Shown: positions 8,223 to 17,545 of the stretch, in pieces | Position numbering within the stretch: the stretch's first letter is position 1 | How the letters are laid out: each line of letters begins with the position of its first letter | NCBI RefSeq assembly: GCF_000626635.1 | Contig: NZ_CP007451.1 | Location: forward strand, 2,418,001-2,482,000 | Origin: Draconibacterium orientale | GTDB taxonomy: Bacteria > Bacteroidota > Bacteroidia > Bacteroidales > Prolixibacteraceae | Length of the DNA stretch: 64,000 nt | Direction: 5' to 3' | The notes under the pieces: generated by a model | What the model was told of the DNA's origin: nothing | Seen by the model: only the letters and a program-made list of their open reading frames with translations | The model's database searches: none | Program-made: the position numbers and the translations under genes

Positions 8223-9173
8223 ATGAAGATTGTTGTTTTGGATGGCTATGCACTAAACCCCGGGGACTTAAGCTGGGACACTTTAAAGGCATGGGGAGAA
8301 TTAACCGTTTACGACCGTACAACGCCGGAGCAAACCGTTGAGCGCGCTGCCAGTGCCGAAATCATTTATACCAACAAGGTCGTTCTTAACCGCGAAATTA
8401 TTAAACAGCTACCTCAGTTAAAGTTTATTGGTGTATTGGCAACCGGCTACAATGTTGTTGACATAGCTGCGGCCAACGATGCAGGAATTACCGTTTGCAA
8501 TATTCCGGCGTACAGCACGCAGTCGGTAGCGCAATTGGTTTTTGCCCACCTATTGCATTTTACCAATAATGTAGGCTTGCATTCCGAATCGGTTAGCAAA
8601 GGTGAATGGGCCGCAAGCAAAGACTTTGCCTACTGGCTGTCGCCACAAGCCGAGCTGGCCGGAAAAACGCTGGGCATTATTGGTTTTGGGCAAATTGGAC
8701 AAGCCGTTGCCCGTATAGCACTGGCTTTTGGCATGAAGGTAATTTTTAACAACCGAAGCAAAAAAATAACCGACCTCGATGCCCGCCAGGTTGATCTTGA
8801 TACTTTGCTGGAGACCAGCGATTTTATCAGCATAAACTGCCCGCTAACCAGCGAGAACCAGGGGTTTATAAACAAAGAAACCATAGGAAAAATGAAACCA
8901 ACGGCTTTCCTGATAAACACCGGCCGCGGACCACTGATAAACGAGCAGGATTTGGCCGATGCACTAAATGCGGGAAAGATTGCCGGTGCCGGCCTCGATG
9001 TATTGTCGGTAGAACCTGCCTCGCCCGAAAATCCGCTACCCAATGCGAAGAATTGCTTTATAACGCCACACATTGCCTGGGCAACGCTTGAAGCCCGTCA
9101 ACGGTTAATGCAAATTGCGGTTGATAACCTTAAGGCTTTTGTTGATGGAGAACCGATTAATGTGGTGGGCTAA
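8223..9173 (+). CDS. D-2-hydroxyacid dehydrogenase (glycerate/hydroxypyruvate reductase type)
   Basis: 316 residues, the usual length for the family. The Rossmann nucleotide-binding motif is LGIIGFGQIGQAVARI (about 152-167). The catalytic Arg is in LINTGRGPLINE, the Glu in the following AGLDVLSVEP region and the His in CFITPHIAWAT near the C-terminus. It reduces 2-keto acids to D-2-hydroxy acids with NAD(P)H. The closest functional class by eye is hydroxypyruvate/glyoxylate reductase (HprA-like); substrate choice cannot be settled from sequence alone. Single gene with its own promoter element. Confidence 0.88.
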   Translation: MKIVVLDGYALNPGDLSWDTLKAWGELTVYDRTTPEQTVERAASAEIIYTNKVVLNREIIKQLPQLKFIGVLATGYNVVDIAAANDAGITVCNIPAYSTQSVAQLVFAHLLHFTNNVGLHSESVSKGEWAASKDFAYWLSPQAELAGKTLGIIGFGQIGQAVARIALAFGMKVIFNNRSKKITDLDARQVDLDTLLETSDFISINCPLTSENQGFINKETIGKMKPTAFLINTGRGPLINEQDLADALNAGKIAGAGLDVLSVEPASPENPLPNAKNCFITPHIAWATLEARQRLMQIAVDNLKAFVDGEPINVVG

Positions 9174-9268
9174 CATGTTTAAAAATCGTTAAGAATATAT
9201 AAAGCCCGTCCGGGGCACGCAACCTTTTCAGCCCGTCGTGCGTTCTATCAGCACACGAAAAGGTAATT

Positions 9269-9772
9269 GTGTTGCTTAAAATACTACATATCGTATTGCT
9301 GGCATCGGTAAAGTATATTGTTACCCTTCCTTATGCCATGATTATCGGCCTCGATTATAAGTACGCGCTGTTGGCTGTGCTTACCGGGGGAATTGGCGGA
9401 TTTCTGTTTTTTTACTACATCAGCAAACCCTTAAACCGCGGATTAATGCTTTTGTGGCCGTGTTTGTGCAAAGCTATTCCGAACTCCATGCGGGGACGCT
9501 ACCGCAACTGGTGTATCAACAGAATGAAGAAAAAACCCAAACGAATTTTTACCCGCCGAAACCGTTTTATTACCCGCATGAAATCGAACTACGGCTTTTG
9601 GGGTGTTATTATTGCCACACCGGTTATTTTAACCATTCCCATTGGTGCTTTCCTGGCCAATAAATACTATGCCCAACGACGACATACGGTTTTGTTTATG
9701 ATTTTATCAATAATAGGCTGGGCTGGTGTTTTGTCAGGGTTAGTGCATCTTTTTCCCGGCGTATTTCTTTAG
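9269..9772 (+). CDS. Small basic integral membrane protein
   Basis: 167 residues starting at GTG. Hydrophobic segments lie at about 3-25, 27-50, 108-130 and 137-160, separated by a strongly basic cytoplasmic loop (RGRYRNWCINRMKKKPKRIFTRRNRFITRMK). The segment FWGVIIATPVILTIPIGAFLANKY resembles small multidrug-export or SNARE-like membrane proteins, but I cannot assign a family with confidence. Its last 33 bp overlap the 3' end of the convergent Nudix gene. Confidence 0.65.
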   Translation: MLLKILHIVLLASVKYIVTLPYAMIIGLDYKYALLAVLTGGIGGFLFFYYISKPLNRGLMLLWPCLCKAIPNSMRGRYRNWCINRMKKKPKRIFTRRNRFITRMKSNYGFWGVIIATPVILTIPIGAFLANKYYAQRRHTVLFMILSIIGWAGVLSGLVHLFPGVFL

Positions 9773-10156
9773 CCGATCGCGGTTCTCCGCCAGTTGCATC
9801 AACACTTTATCGGCCCCGGCCAAATCCAGTTCATCCAATTCGTCAATCGTTACCCATTTTACTGCGTTATGATCGTTTAATTTTATTTTTCCCGAAATCA
9901 ACTCACAAACAAAAGGAATCAAACGAATGGCTTTAATCTTATAATTGTGTTCAACAGGAGTTAGGGCCTCTACAACCTTTACAGTCAGATTTAATTCTTC
10001 GGCTATTTCGCGAACAATACACGCTTCTTCTGTTTCTCCGGATTTTATTTTTCCACCGGGAAATTCCCACTGAAAAGGATGATCGGAGCTTTCGTTATTT
10101 TGAGCAACAAGAATTTTCCCCTGATGGATTATTATGGCGCAGGTAACTTGAATCAT
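9740..10156 (-). CDS. Nudix hydrolase, MutT-type (8-oxo-dGTP diphosphatase-like)
   Basis: 138 residues. The Nudix box is complete: GGKIKSGETEEACIVREIAEEL fits Gx5Ex7REUxEExGU and lies at about 36-57. The N-terminus MIQVTCAIIIHQGKILVAQ and the FPGGK entry match MutT-type enzymes that sanitise oxidised nucleoside triphosphates. Cytoplasmic and monomeric by analogy. It overlaps the membrane-protein gene on the other strand by 33 bp and is divergent from the gene at 10222. Confidence 0.88.
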   Translation of the reverse strand: MIQVTCAIIIHQGKILVAQNNESSDHPFQWEFPGGKIKSGETEEACIVREIAEELNLTVKVVEALTPVEHNYKIKAIRLIPFVCELISGKIKLNDHNAVKWVTIDELDELDLAGADKVLMQLAENRDRLKKYAGKKMH

Positions 10157-10221
10157 CCGGTAAAAATAGAAACTTGAAGAATAGTTTCTATCTTTTCTGC
10201 TTGTTATGAAATCAACCGCTG

Positions 10222-10758
10222 ATGACAGAACAGGAACTTTTCGAGCACCTCAACGCATGGGAAAACATTGAAGTTGTTGCCGCATCAATACTTAACGATC
10301 CGGAGCAGTTTCATACTCTCGTACAGCTTGCCCTAAACGATACGCGACAAAAAAGCTGGCGCGCAGCTTACCTTGTCGATAAAATTCATGACGAAAAACC
10401 GGAGCTTTTGCAGCCTTATCTTCGGGCGCTGATCGGGCAGTTAGAAACAGAAATGAATGCCAGCAAACGCCGCCACTGGTTAAAGCTTATCAGTATGAAT
10501 GCCTTGCCCAAAGAACACATTGGTTTTCTGTTTGATTATTGCATTGAAGCATTTACCTCGGGCAGCGAGGCCGTGGCTGTGCGGGTGCATGCCATGCAAA
10601 TTCTGTTCAATATCTCGGAGCTGGAACCCGACCTGAAACCGGAGGTTCTGCAGATCATCGAGCAGGAAATGGAATTCCATCCTACAGCAGGTATTCGGTC
10701 GCGGGGTAAAAAACTGGCAACTAAATTATTTAAACAAATTCAACGAAACAGCGGTTAA
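10222..10758 (+). CDS. Hypothetical helical (HEAT-like) protein, 178 aa
   Basis: A soluble, all-helical protein with paired-helix character (WRAAYLVDKIHDEKPELLQPYLRALIGQL; AVAVRVHAMQILFNISELEPDLKPEVLQIIEQE), reminiscent of HEAT/ARM repeats. Small Bacteroidota proteins of this kind lack an assigned function. No signal peptide. Its last 4 bp overlap the end of the convergent DUF2723 gene. It reads as a real gene; the function is unknown. Confidence 0.65.
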   Translation: MTEQELFEHLNAWENIEVVAASILNDPEQFHTLVQLALNDTRQKSWRAAYLVDKIHDEKPELLQPYLRALIGQLETEMNASKRRHWLKLISMNALPKEHIGFLFDYCIEAFTSGSEAVAVRVHAMQILFNISELEPDLKPEVLQIIEQEMEFHPTAGIRSRGKKLATKLFKQIQRNSG

Positions 10759-13700
10759 GAATTGGCTTTAATCTGAAACCGGGCAATCAATTCCTGCAGT
10801 TTGGCATCCAGCTCAGCGAACAACTCATCCTGCTTGTAGTTTCGTGTAAGAATCACCAGGTTTCGCAAATGCGAGATCTGACGGTTTTGTTCGTTTTGCA
10901 CAGCTGCCGCAAAATTGTCGGGTAATGATGCATAATAATCAAGCAGGGCAAAACAGTTATCCGCCATTATACGTACTTTTTCATTTCCTTTTTCAATGGC
11001 TCCGGCACCGTAATACTGTGCTGCCATTTGGAACGAGCTGTAATCAAGCGGAATTTTCTCGTTCGGGAAAAGCTCAAACATTTTATCGGCCACTTCAATG
11101 GCTTTTTCTGTTTCTCCCTCGGCCAGCAAAGCCTGCGACAAACGCGTAAACATATATTGCGTTTGCATAATATTTATCTGCTTGCGGTTGTATTCGTCCA
11201 TATGAATATCCGGATCGTTTACATTTCCCCAAACAAATTTATTCATCACATTATCGTAAAGAATTTCGGCGTCTATTCGTCCGGCAGTTACGCCTTGTTT
11301 TGGCGTTCGTATTGGCACAAACCGGTAGGCTAGTCCTTCAAACTGCAACCAGTCGAGGAAATGAATATTTCCGGTAAATATCAAACTGTGATCGATATAA
11401 ATGGGGCGCTCCCAGTTGTTGGCAGCAATCATATTCAACACGGCCATTTCACTTTTCGAAATCAGATTATCCGAAATCCTGAAGCTTACCCTGTCGGCAA
11501 TAAGATCAGCATCTTTCTGCTTTACGGTTCCCGAATCCAGAACTTTTTGCTTATCAACCGTAATGTGAAAATCGCGCGATGGCAGGTAATCCATCATATC
11601 ACCATTGGTTACCTGTATTTTTGTGCGCACATCGTCGCTGCCTAAAAAATCCATGGCTTCACTCAGTTCTACCGATCCTTTTATGCGACCCTGGAAAAGC
11701 ACCGCATCCATACGGCCCATGTAGTATTTATCTTTTGTGAATGAAAACGGCACCGGATCAGCATCGTAAGTTTTAAACTGCTGCTGACTAATGTACCAGT
11801 CCATTCCCAAATAACTAATGTTTACGATTTTAATATCCCTACGTACACCTTCCACTTCCTGCACATACCACAACGGGAAAGTATCGTTATCGCCATAAGT
11901 AAACAGGATGGCGTTTGGCGCACACGATTCGAGGTAGTTTTTGGCATAATCGCGTGTCATGTATTTTCCCGATCGGTCGTGATCGTCCCAGTTTTGCGAG
12001 GCCAGCACACCCGGCACAGTAATCAACGAAATTGCGGTTGCCAACACTGCTCCCGGTGCTCCTTTCAATACCTTCTTTAATCCGGAGTGAATGGCCAGCA
12101 CGCCCAGTCCAATCCAAATGGCAAAGGCATAAAACGAGCCCGCATAAGCATAATCGCGTTCGCGTGGCTGGTAAGGATACTGGTTCAGGTAAACCACAAT
12201 GGCAATACCGGTAAGAATAAACAGCAGCATGGTAACGGCAAACGTTTCTTTCCCTTTTTTGCCCTGGTTATACTGAAAGAATAAACCCAGAAGCCCCAGC
12301 AACAGCGGTAAAAAGTAATACACGTTTCTGCTCGGATCATTTTTCATCCATTCGGGCATGTTATCGCGCGGCCCGGTTTTTGGCTCATCGATAAACGAAA
12401 TTCCGCTTACCCAGTTTCCATTCTGAAAACCTCCGTGTCCCTGTACATCGTTTTGCCGGCCCACAAAGTTCCACATAAAATAACGCATGTACATGTGTCC
12501 AACCTGGTAGCTAAAAAAGAAGCGAAGGTTTTCGGCAAAGGTTGGCTTTTGCAGCGTTTTTACTTCGCCACGATCGCGCACCCGTACGGGCGTTCCTTTT
12601 ACTTTTCCCCATTCTTTGTATGCCTGAACGTGGTTGGCTTTGTCGGAGTACATCCTCGGGAAAATGGTTTCCATTTTTGACTCATATACCGAACCACCCG
12701 GCATAGTTCCGGTAATTTCATATTTCCCGTCAACTTTATTGTATTGCTCCTTTGGAGCTTTCGTTGCAATTCGCGGAGCATTATAGTAAGGCCCTTTTAC
12801 CAGCGGGCGGTCGCCATACTGTTCGCGGTTCAGATAACGAACCAAAGCAAAGGCATTATCCGGGCTATTTTGGTTCATTGGCGGATTAGCCGACGCACGA
12901 ATAACGATCAATGCAAACGATGAGTAACCTATCAGAATAACAATAACCATTGTAAGTGCGGTGTTTAACACCACTTTGTTTCTTTTTCGGGTGTAATTAA
13001 TTCCCCACACAGAACCGGCTACCACCAGGGCGCCCATAAACAATATTCCCGAGTTAAACGGCAATCCGAATGCATTCACAAAAATACGGTCGAAGATAAA
13101 AGCAACGTGCGGAACTCCGGGAATAATACCATATTGAATTCCCAGCAAGATACCCATTGAGGCGGCCAGCGCATAAATTACACCTTTCCACGAGAATTCG
13201 TATTTCTTGAAATAATAAACCATTCCGATAGCCGGAATAGCCAGCAGGTTCAGCAAGTGAACGCCAATCGACAAGCCCATTAAATAAGCGATAAGCACCA
13301 ACCAGCGGTTCGCGTATTTTTCGTGCGCCACATTTTCCCATTTCAGAATGGCCCAAAATACCATGGCCGTAAACAGCGACGACAGGGCGTAAACCTCGCC
13401 TTCTACCGCCGAAAACCAAAACGAATCGGTAAAAGTAAAAGCCAGCGCTCCAACCAAACCACTTCCCCACACGGCAATTTGTTCGCCGGTGTTTAGCTTT
13501 TCCCCGGGGAAAAGTTTGCGGGCAAGATGCACGATCGTCCAGTACAAAAACATGATGGTTGCGGCACTTGCAATGGCCGACAACGAATTAACCATAACGG
13601 CAGCCTTGGTAACATCGGGAGCAAACAGCGTAAATATCCGGCCCAAAATCATAAAGGTAGGCGCACCCGGCGGGTGACCCACTTCCAGTTTAAAGGCACT

Positions 13701-13832
13701 TGTTATAAACTCTCCGCAATCCCACCAGCTAACTGTGGGCTCAAGAGTAGCAAAATAAGTTATACAAGCGACGATAAAAACAAGCCAACCAAGAATGTTA
13801 TTGATTAATTTTGTGTGTTGCATGATCTGCAT
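10755..13832 (-). CDS. DUF2723 membrane protein (protein O-mannosyltransferase-like glycosyltransferase)
   Basis: 1025 residues. The N-terminal half has about a dozen membrane segments and the DUF2723 signature at 19-60 (ITYFATLEPTVSWWDCGEFITSAFKLEVGHPPGAPTF), where the acidic residue after WW parallels the catalytic Asp of the PMT/GT-C superfamily. A second membrane block (about 505-600) is followed by a soluble region with GDNDTFPLWYVQEVEGVRRDIKIVN. Known family inference: transfer of a lipid-linked sugar to substrates outside the membrane; the substrate is unknown. Met1 or Met4 may be the start. Single gene, next to tRNA-Gln. Confidence 0.88.
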   Translation of the reverse strand: MQIMQHTKLINNILGWLVFIVACITYFATLEPTVSWWDCGEFITSAFKLEVGHPPGAPTFMILGRIFTLFAPDVTKAAVMVNSLSAIASAATIMFLYWTIVHLARKLFPGEKLNTGEQIAVWGSGLVGALAFTFTDSFWFSAVEGEVYALSSLFTAMVFWAILKWENVAHEKYANRWLVLIAYLMGLSIGVHLLNLLAIPAIGMVYYFKKYEFSWKGVIYALAASMGILLGIQYGIIPGVPHVAFIFDRIFVNAFGLPFNSGILFMGALVVAGSVWGINYTRKRNKVVLNTALTMVIVILIGYSSFALIVIRASANPPMNQNSPDNAFALVRYLNREQYGDRPLVKGPYYNAPRIATKAPKEQYNKVDGKYEITGTMPGGSVYESKMETIFPRMYSDKANHVQAYKEWGKVKGTPVRVRDRGEVKTLQKPTFAENLRFFFSYQVGHMYMRYFMWNFVGRQNDVQGHGGFQNGNWVSGISFIDEPKTGPRDNMPEWMKNDPSRNVYYFLPLLLGLLGLFFQYNQGKKGKETFAVTMLLFILTGIAIVVYLNQYPYQPRERDYAYAGSFYAFAIWIGLGVLAIHSGLKKVLKGAPGAVLATAISLITVPGVLASQNWDDHDRSGKYMTRDYAKNYLESCAPNAILFTYGDNDTFPLWYVQEVEGVRRDIKIVNISYLGMDWYISQQQFKTYDADPVPFSFTKDKYYMGRMDAVLFQGRIKGSVELSEAMDFLGSDDVRTKIQVTNGDMMDYLPSRDFHITVDKQKVLDSGTVKQKDADLIADRVSFRISDNLISKSEMAVLNMIAANNWERPIYIDHSLIFTGNIHFLDWLQFEGLAYRFVPIRTPKQGVTAGRIDAEILYDNVMNKFVWGNVNDPDIHMDEYNRKQINIMQTQYMFTRLSQALLAEGETEKAIEVADKMFELFPNEKIPLDYSSFQMAAQYYGAGAIEKGNEKVRIMADNCFALLDYYASLPDNFAAAVQNEQNRQISHLRNLVILTRNYKQDELFAELDAKLQELIARFQIKANS

Positions 13833-13944
13833 TTAATTTTTGAACAAAGGCAAATATAAGCTTTTATACAACAAAGCTTCGAACATGATTCTCAAAATGC
13901 ATTTCACCTTTTTTTTCGAAAGAGAGATTTTTTTTCGCCCAGAT

Positions 13945-13974
13945 ATTGCAGAATAAAAATTTTTTATACTTTTG
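13945..13974 (+). promoter_or_regulatory. Promoter of tRNA-Gln
   Basis: ATTG at 13945-13948 is followed after 18 nt by TACTTTTG (13967-13974), close to the TTTG-N19-TAnnTTTG consensus. The tRNA begins 33 nt downstream. Confidence 0.75.
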
Positions 13975-14006
13975 CACCGTCTTTAACGAAAAGACACAAT
14001 AAGGAC

Positions 14007-14082
14007 TGACCCGTGGTGTAATTGGCAACACGTCTGATTTTGGTTCAGAAGAGTCCAGGTTCGAGCCCTGGCGGGTCAACCA
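14007..14082 (+). tRNA. tRNA-Gln (TTG), CCA encoded
   Basis: Acceptor TGACCCG (14007-14013) pairs with CGGGTCA (14072-14078), then discriminator A and CCA (14080-14082). The anticodon stem TCTGA/TCAGA encloses the loop TTTTGGT with anticodon TTG. The T-arm GTTCGAGCC is present. Confidence 0.96.
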
Positions 14083-14083
14083 C

Positions 14084-14117
14084 GAAAGCCTGTAGTTTTG
14101 CTACGGGCTTTTTTTAT
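14084..14117 (+). terminator. Terminator after tRNA-Gln
   Basis: Stem AAGCCTGTAG / CTACGGGCTT with loop TTTTG, followed by seven Ts. Confidence 0.88.
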
Positions 14118-14235
14118 GGGTGAAATTTGCTGCTGGTTTATTATTCAATCTGAAGGTGGATATTGGATCACCCGTAAAATCCGGTGGAATAAAAATTTTA
14201 TAGAAGCAAGAGAAGAACTGTAACTTTCTGCCTGC

Positions 14236-14628
14236 CGGCGGCTTTCATCTTTGCCTTGAAGCAAAGACGAAACAGAAAATTCAAGGCTGCTTTTGATCCT
14301 TTCCCTGCGTTTTCATAAAACCTAAGTTCGGACGGGTGATCTCCTCGATTCCTCGGAGCTTCCCGCTCTCACTAAGGTTTTATTTCAACTCCGGGCAACG
14401 ATCAAAAGAGGCCGTCCACTTATGCAACGTCGCTGCATCGAAGCATGGCCTCGGCCGGTGAGCCGGAAAACAAGTGGTGACGACGTTAAAAAATTACTGC
14501 TGTTTGAGGAGGTACGACGAGTTCAGTAATTTTAGACGGCATCGCGTAGCTTTTCCGAGGGAAGCGGGCGCAGCCTTGGGTTTTCTGTCTACTCTTTGGG
14601 CTAAACCAAAGAGTAGAATCCGGCTGAT
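14236..14628. repeat. ~390-bp segment bounded by ~45-bp inverted repeats
   Basis: The left end (14249 onward) reads CTTTG-8 nt-CAAAG, then ACAGAAAA and CAAGGCTGC. The right end, read on the minus strand from about 14614, has the same order: CTTTG-8 nt-CAAAG, ACAGAAAA, CAAGGCTGC. GCCGG precedes CTTTG at both ends. Each terminus carries its own small hairpin. The interior has no open frame resembling a transposase, so this looks like a non-autonomous element. Short frames here are not credible genes. Confidence 0.6.
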
Positions 14629-14782
14629 AAGCCAAAATAATGTTGCTTATGCCTGGTCGCTTTTATTCAATATTGAAACTTCTGAGTGAGATATTTTTTA
14701 CTTCTCCACCTACTTTTCAATGTGATCCGCCACCTGCCCCGATCTTCGGGGGAGCCAGGGACACAATGGAAAGTAAAGTGTA

Positions 14783-14821
14783 TAAAAAAACAAAAGGGAG
14801 AAACAATGTTCCTCCCTTTTG
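14783..14821 (-). terminator. Terminator after tRNA-Phe
   Basis: On the minus strand CAAAAGGGAG and CTCCCTTTTG form a 10-bp stem followed by seven Ts. Confidence 0.88.
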
Positions 14822-14894
<73 letters not shown>

Positions 14895-14929
14895 TTTCTA
14901 AAGTTGGGCTTTAAGTAGCACCCCCTTTA

Positions 14930-14984
14930 TTTTGGTGTTGCAAAAGTATACATTTTTTTAAAATCACAAAGTTCAACACCAAAA
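14930..14984 (-). promoter_or_regulatory. tRNA-Phe promoter bracketed by an 11-bp inverted repeat
   Basis: On the minus strand TTTG (14967-14970), 18 nt, TACTTTTG (14941-14948) form a good promoter. Directly outside it lie TTTTGGTGTTG (14930-14940) and CAACACCAAAA (14974-14984), a perfect 11-bp inverted repeat enclosing both promoter elements. Confidence 0.7.
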
Positions 14985-15215
14985 AAAGTGAAAAAAAATT
15001 GATTTTTTCAGCTCTCCGAATTCGGCGTGAGTTTATGTGGTTGATCTTTTTTTTGCGTTTTTATTTGAAACTGAATTACTTGCCCTCCAAATCCTCCGAC
15101 AACGATGTACACACAACTATTTTAGGGGTTCTGGTTTATAATCGATTTTTAATATGCGGCGCATGGTAGGGTTGTAGTTTAAAAATCGGAAGAAGTTGCG
15201 CCTTTGTCATTTTTC

Positions 15216-15383
15216 TCTTCTATCCCCGGGGCTGCGCTCCCTGCGGGTGCTTCCCCCTGGCTATTGATTACGCACCCTTGGTGCTTAAAGCCCCGAAGCG
15301 GGCTACAGGCAATAGCCCGGTGCGAGTGGTTGAGTTTACGAAGACACAAAGCTCCGGGTAAAAGATCGATAAAAAATCGTTCG
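15216..15383. repeat. Dispersed GC-rich repeat, copy A
   Basis: Shares ordered blocks with 37207-37403: CTTCTAyCCCGGGGC at the start, then AAGCCCC, GCAATArCCCGGTGCGA and a final ATCGTTCG. It occupies most of the gap before the M16 gene. A 123-codon open frame through it is not a gene. Confidence 0.65.
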
Positions 15384-15539
15384 GCCTCTAAAGTTGATTG
15401 GAATTGGTCAGCTTGTTCCGAACGAAAAATCGTTATAGAATCATTTGAAAATTTCACCTGTCATCAATGTTTTCGATTTTACATAGAATCCTTTCATGCG
15501 TTTTGTAAGCCGTATGAGTCTGCAATCCAATACTTTTTA

Positions 15540-15547
15540 TACTTTTG
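15540..15547 (+). promoter_or_regulatory. Candidate -7 element for the M16 peptidase gene
   Basis: TACTTTTG lies 20 nt before the ATG at 15568. The -33 element is not evident. Confidence 0.5.
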
Positions 15548-15567
15548 CACGATTAGTTTAAAAGACA

Positions 15568-16797
15568 ATGGTTGATACTGATTATCTGATACATACATTA
15601 CATAACGGCATTCGAATAATTCATCAGCAAACCGATTCGCCGGTGGGGCATCTGGGGGTTTTAATAAATACCGGATCGCGCGACGAAAACGAGGATGAAC
15701 ATGGCCTGGCGCACTTTATCGAACACTCGGTTTTTAAGGGCACAAAAAAGCGCAAGTCGTTTCATGTGCTTAGCCGTATCGAGGGCGTTGGTGGCGAGCT
15801 GAATGCCTACACCACAAAGGAAGAAACCGTGCTGTATGCTACTTTTTTAAGCGAGCATTACGATCGCACGGCCGAATTGCTGAGCGATATTCTTTTTAAC
15901 AGCACCTACCCTGAAAAAGAGCTCAAACTCGAAAAAGAGGTGGTGGTAGAGGAAATAAATTCGTATTACGATACACCGTCGGAATTGATCTTCGATGAGT
16001 TTGAGGAACAGGTTTTCGATGGTCATCCCATTGCCCGTAATATTTTGGGAACAAAAGAAAAGCTGCGTTCTTTTAACCGCGATATGATTTTCAATTTTAT
16101 TGCCAATAACTACCATACCGATCAAATGGTGATCAGTTCGGTGGGGAATATTGATTTTGCGGCTTTGCTAAAAATGCTGGAGAAGTATTTCGGAGAGGTG
16201 GAGCAAAGTTTGCGGCAGTTGAAAAGAGAGCAGTTTGTAAATTATCAGCCGCAATCAAAAACGGTAATAAAAGACACCTTTCAGGCGCACTGTGTAATGG
16301 GTAATGTGGCTTTCGATTTTAAAAACCCGAAGCGTATTGCCATGGTTTTGCTGAACAATGTACTTGGCGGCCAGGCGCTGAACTCGCGTTTAAATCTGGC
16401 CATGCGCGAACGTCGCGGAATGGCGTACAACGTGGAGTCGGCCTACACGGCGTATTCTGATACCGGTTTGTTTAACGTGTATTTCGGTACCGACAAAGAG
16501 AACCTGAATAAAGCGGTAGCACTGGTGCACAAAGAGTTTGACTTGCTGCGCGACAAAAAAATGGGCGCCGTTCAGTTAAGTCGTGCAAAAAAGCAGTTGA
16601 TAGGGCAGATTGCCATTTCAACCGAAAGTCGCGAAGATATGATGCTCACCATCGGGAAAAGTTTTATGCTGTTTGATAAAGTGGATCCGCTGCGTGTAAT
16701 CTTCAAAAAAATCGAGGCCATTAGTGCCGACGATATACAGGAAGTGGCCAATATTATTTTGGATAAAAACCAGATGAGTACGTTGATATATAAATAA
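15568..16797 (+). CDS. M16 family zinc metallopeptidase
   Basis: 409 residues. The inverted zinc motif HFIEH (His49, Glu52, His53) lies in HGLAHFIEHSVFKGT, with the third ligand Glu in the downstream EKEVVVEEINSYYDTPSE helix. The C-terminal half holds the R..Y motif (LAMRERRGMAYNVESAYTAYSDTGLF) of active M16 proteases. The length fits the single-chain processing-protease-like group (PqqL/YmxG type). It probably degrades or processes peptides; no signal peptide is visible, so cytoplasmic. It is followed 5 bp downstream by an O-methyltransferase, indicating co-transcription. Confidence 0.93.
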   Translation: MVDTDYLIHTLHNGIRIIHQQTDSPVGHLGVLINTGSRDENEDEHGLAHFIEHSVFKGTKKRKSFHVLSRIEGVGGELNAYTTKEETVLYATFLSEHYDRTAELLSDILFNSTYPEKELKLEKEVVVEEINSYYDTPSELIFDEFEEQVFDGHPIARNILGTKEKLRSFNRDMIFNFIANNYHTDQMVISSVGNIDFAALLKMLEKYFGEVEQSLRQLKREQFVNYQPQSKTVIKDTFQAHCVMGNVAFDFKNPKRIAMVLLNNVLGGQALNSRLNLAMRERRGMAYNVESAYTAYSDTGLFNVYFGTDKENLNKAVALVHKEFDLLRDKKMGAVQLSRAKKQLIGQIAISTESREDMMLTIGKSFMLFDKVDPLRVIFKKIEAISADDIQEVANIILDKNQMSTLIYK

Positions 16798-16802
16798 CAG
16801 GA

Positions 16803-17441
16803 ATGGACAGGCAAAAGGCATTGCATCAATATATTTTGGATCACATTGATGAGGAAGATCCGGTGTTAACGGAACTCGACCGCGAAACGAACCTGAAAGT
16901 GTTGGGTGCCCGCATGATTTCGGGGCATTTGCAGGGGCAGGTGCTTACGATGCTGGCAAAAATGATCCGCCCGAAAACCATTCTCGAGCTGGGAACATTT
17001 ACCGGTTATTCGGCCATTTGCCTGGCAAAAGGATTGCCCGAAGATGGAAAGCTAATTACCATTGAAGTTGACGATGAGTTGGAGGCGCTGGCCAAAAAAT
17101 ACTTCGAAAAAGCCGGAGTGGCACATTTAATCGAACAAAAAATCGGGGCGGCAACGGAACTGATCCCGTCGCTTGACCAATCGTTCGACCTGGTTTTTAT
17201 CGACGCCGACAAACGGGAGTATGTGGAATACTACCAATTGCTGATTGACAAAATGCAGCCGGGAGCGTACATTATTGCCGACAACACACTTTGGAGTGGT
17301 AAAGTACTGGATAAACCCCGCCACGATGACGGGCAAACCATCGGCATCCTCGAATTCAACAAGCTGGTTAAAAACGACGACCGCGTTGAAAAGGTCATCC
17401 TTCCGCTGCGCGATGGCATGACTGTTATCCGTAAAAAGTAG
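16803..17441 (+). CDS. SAM-dependent O-methyltransferase (family 3, catechol OMT-like)
   Basis: 212 residues. SAM motif I is ILELGTFTGYSAICLAKGLPEDGKLITIEVDDE (about 59-91). The metal-binding aspartates are in VFIDADKREYVEYY and IIADNTLWSGKV, as in cation-dependent OMTs. The start MDRQKALHQYILDHIDEEDP fits family members. It methylates a small hydroxylated acceptor, unidentified. It lies 5 bp after the M16 gene, so translation may be coupled. No hairpin terminator is obvious just after the stop. Confidence 0.92.
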   Translation: MDRQKALHQYILDHIDEEDPVLTELDRETNLKVLGARMISGHLQGQVLTMLAKMIRPKTILELGTFTGYSAICLAKGLPEDGKLITIEVDDELEALAKKYFEKAGVAHLIEQKIGAATELIPSLDQSFDLVFIDADKREYVEYYQLLIDKMQPGAYIIADNTLWSGKVLDKPRHDDGQTIGILEFNKLVKNDDRVEKVILPLRDGMTVIRKK

Positions 17442-17545
17442 TTTGTCGTTGTCTTTCCAGACGGGAAATACTTTTTCTCCCGAAATTTCAAGGACTGAAA
17501 ACGTTTTTCAAAAAAGCCACCGCTGACGATGAAAATAGCAATTAT

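Noticed and set aside
15204-15575. 123-codon ORF before the M16 gene
   Set aside because: It translates the dispersed GC-rich repeat shared with 37207 and has no conserved start or domain.
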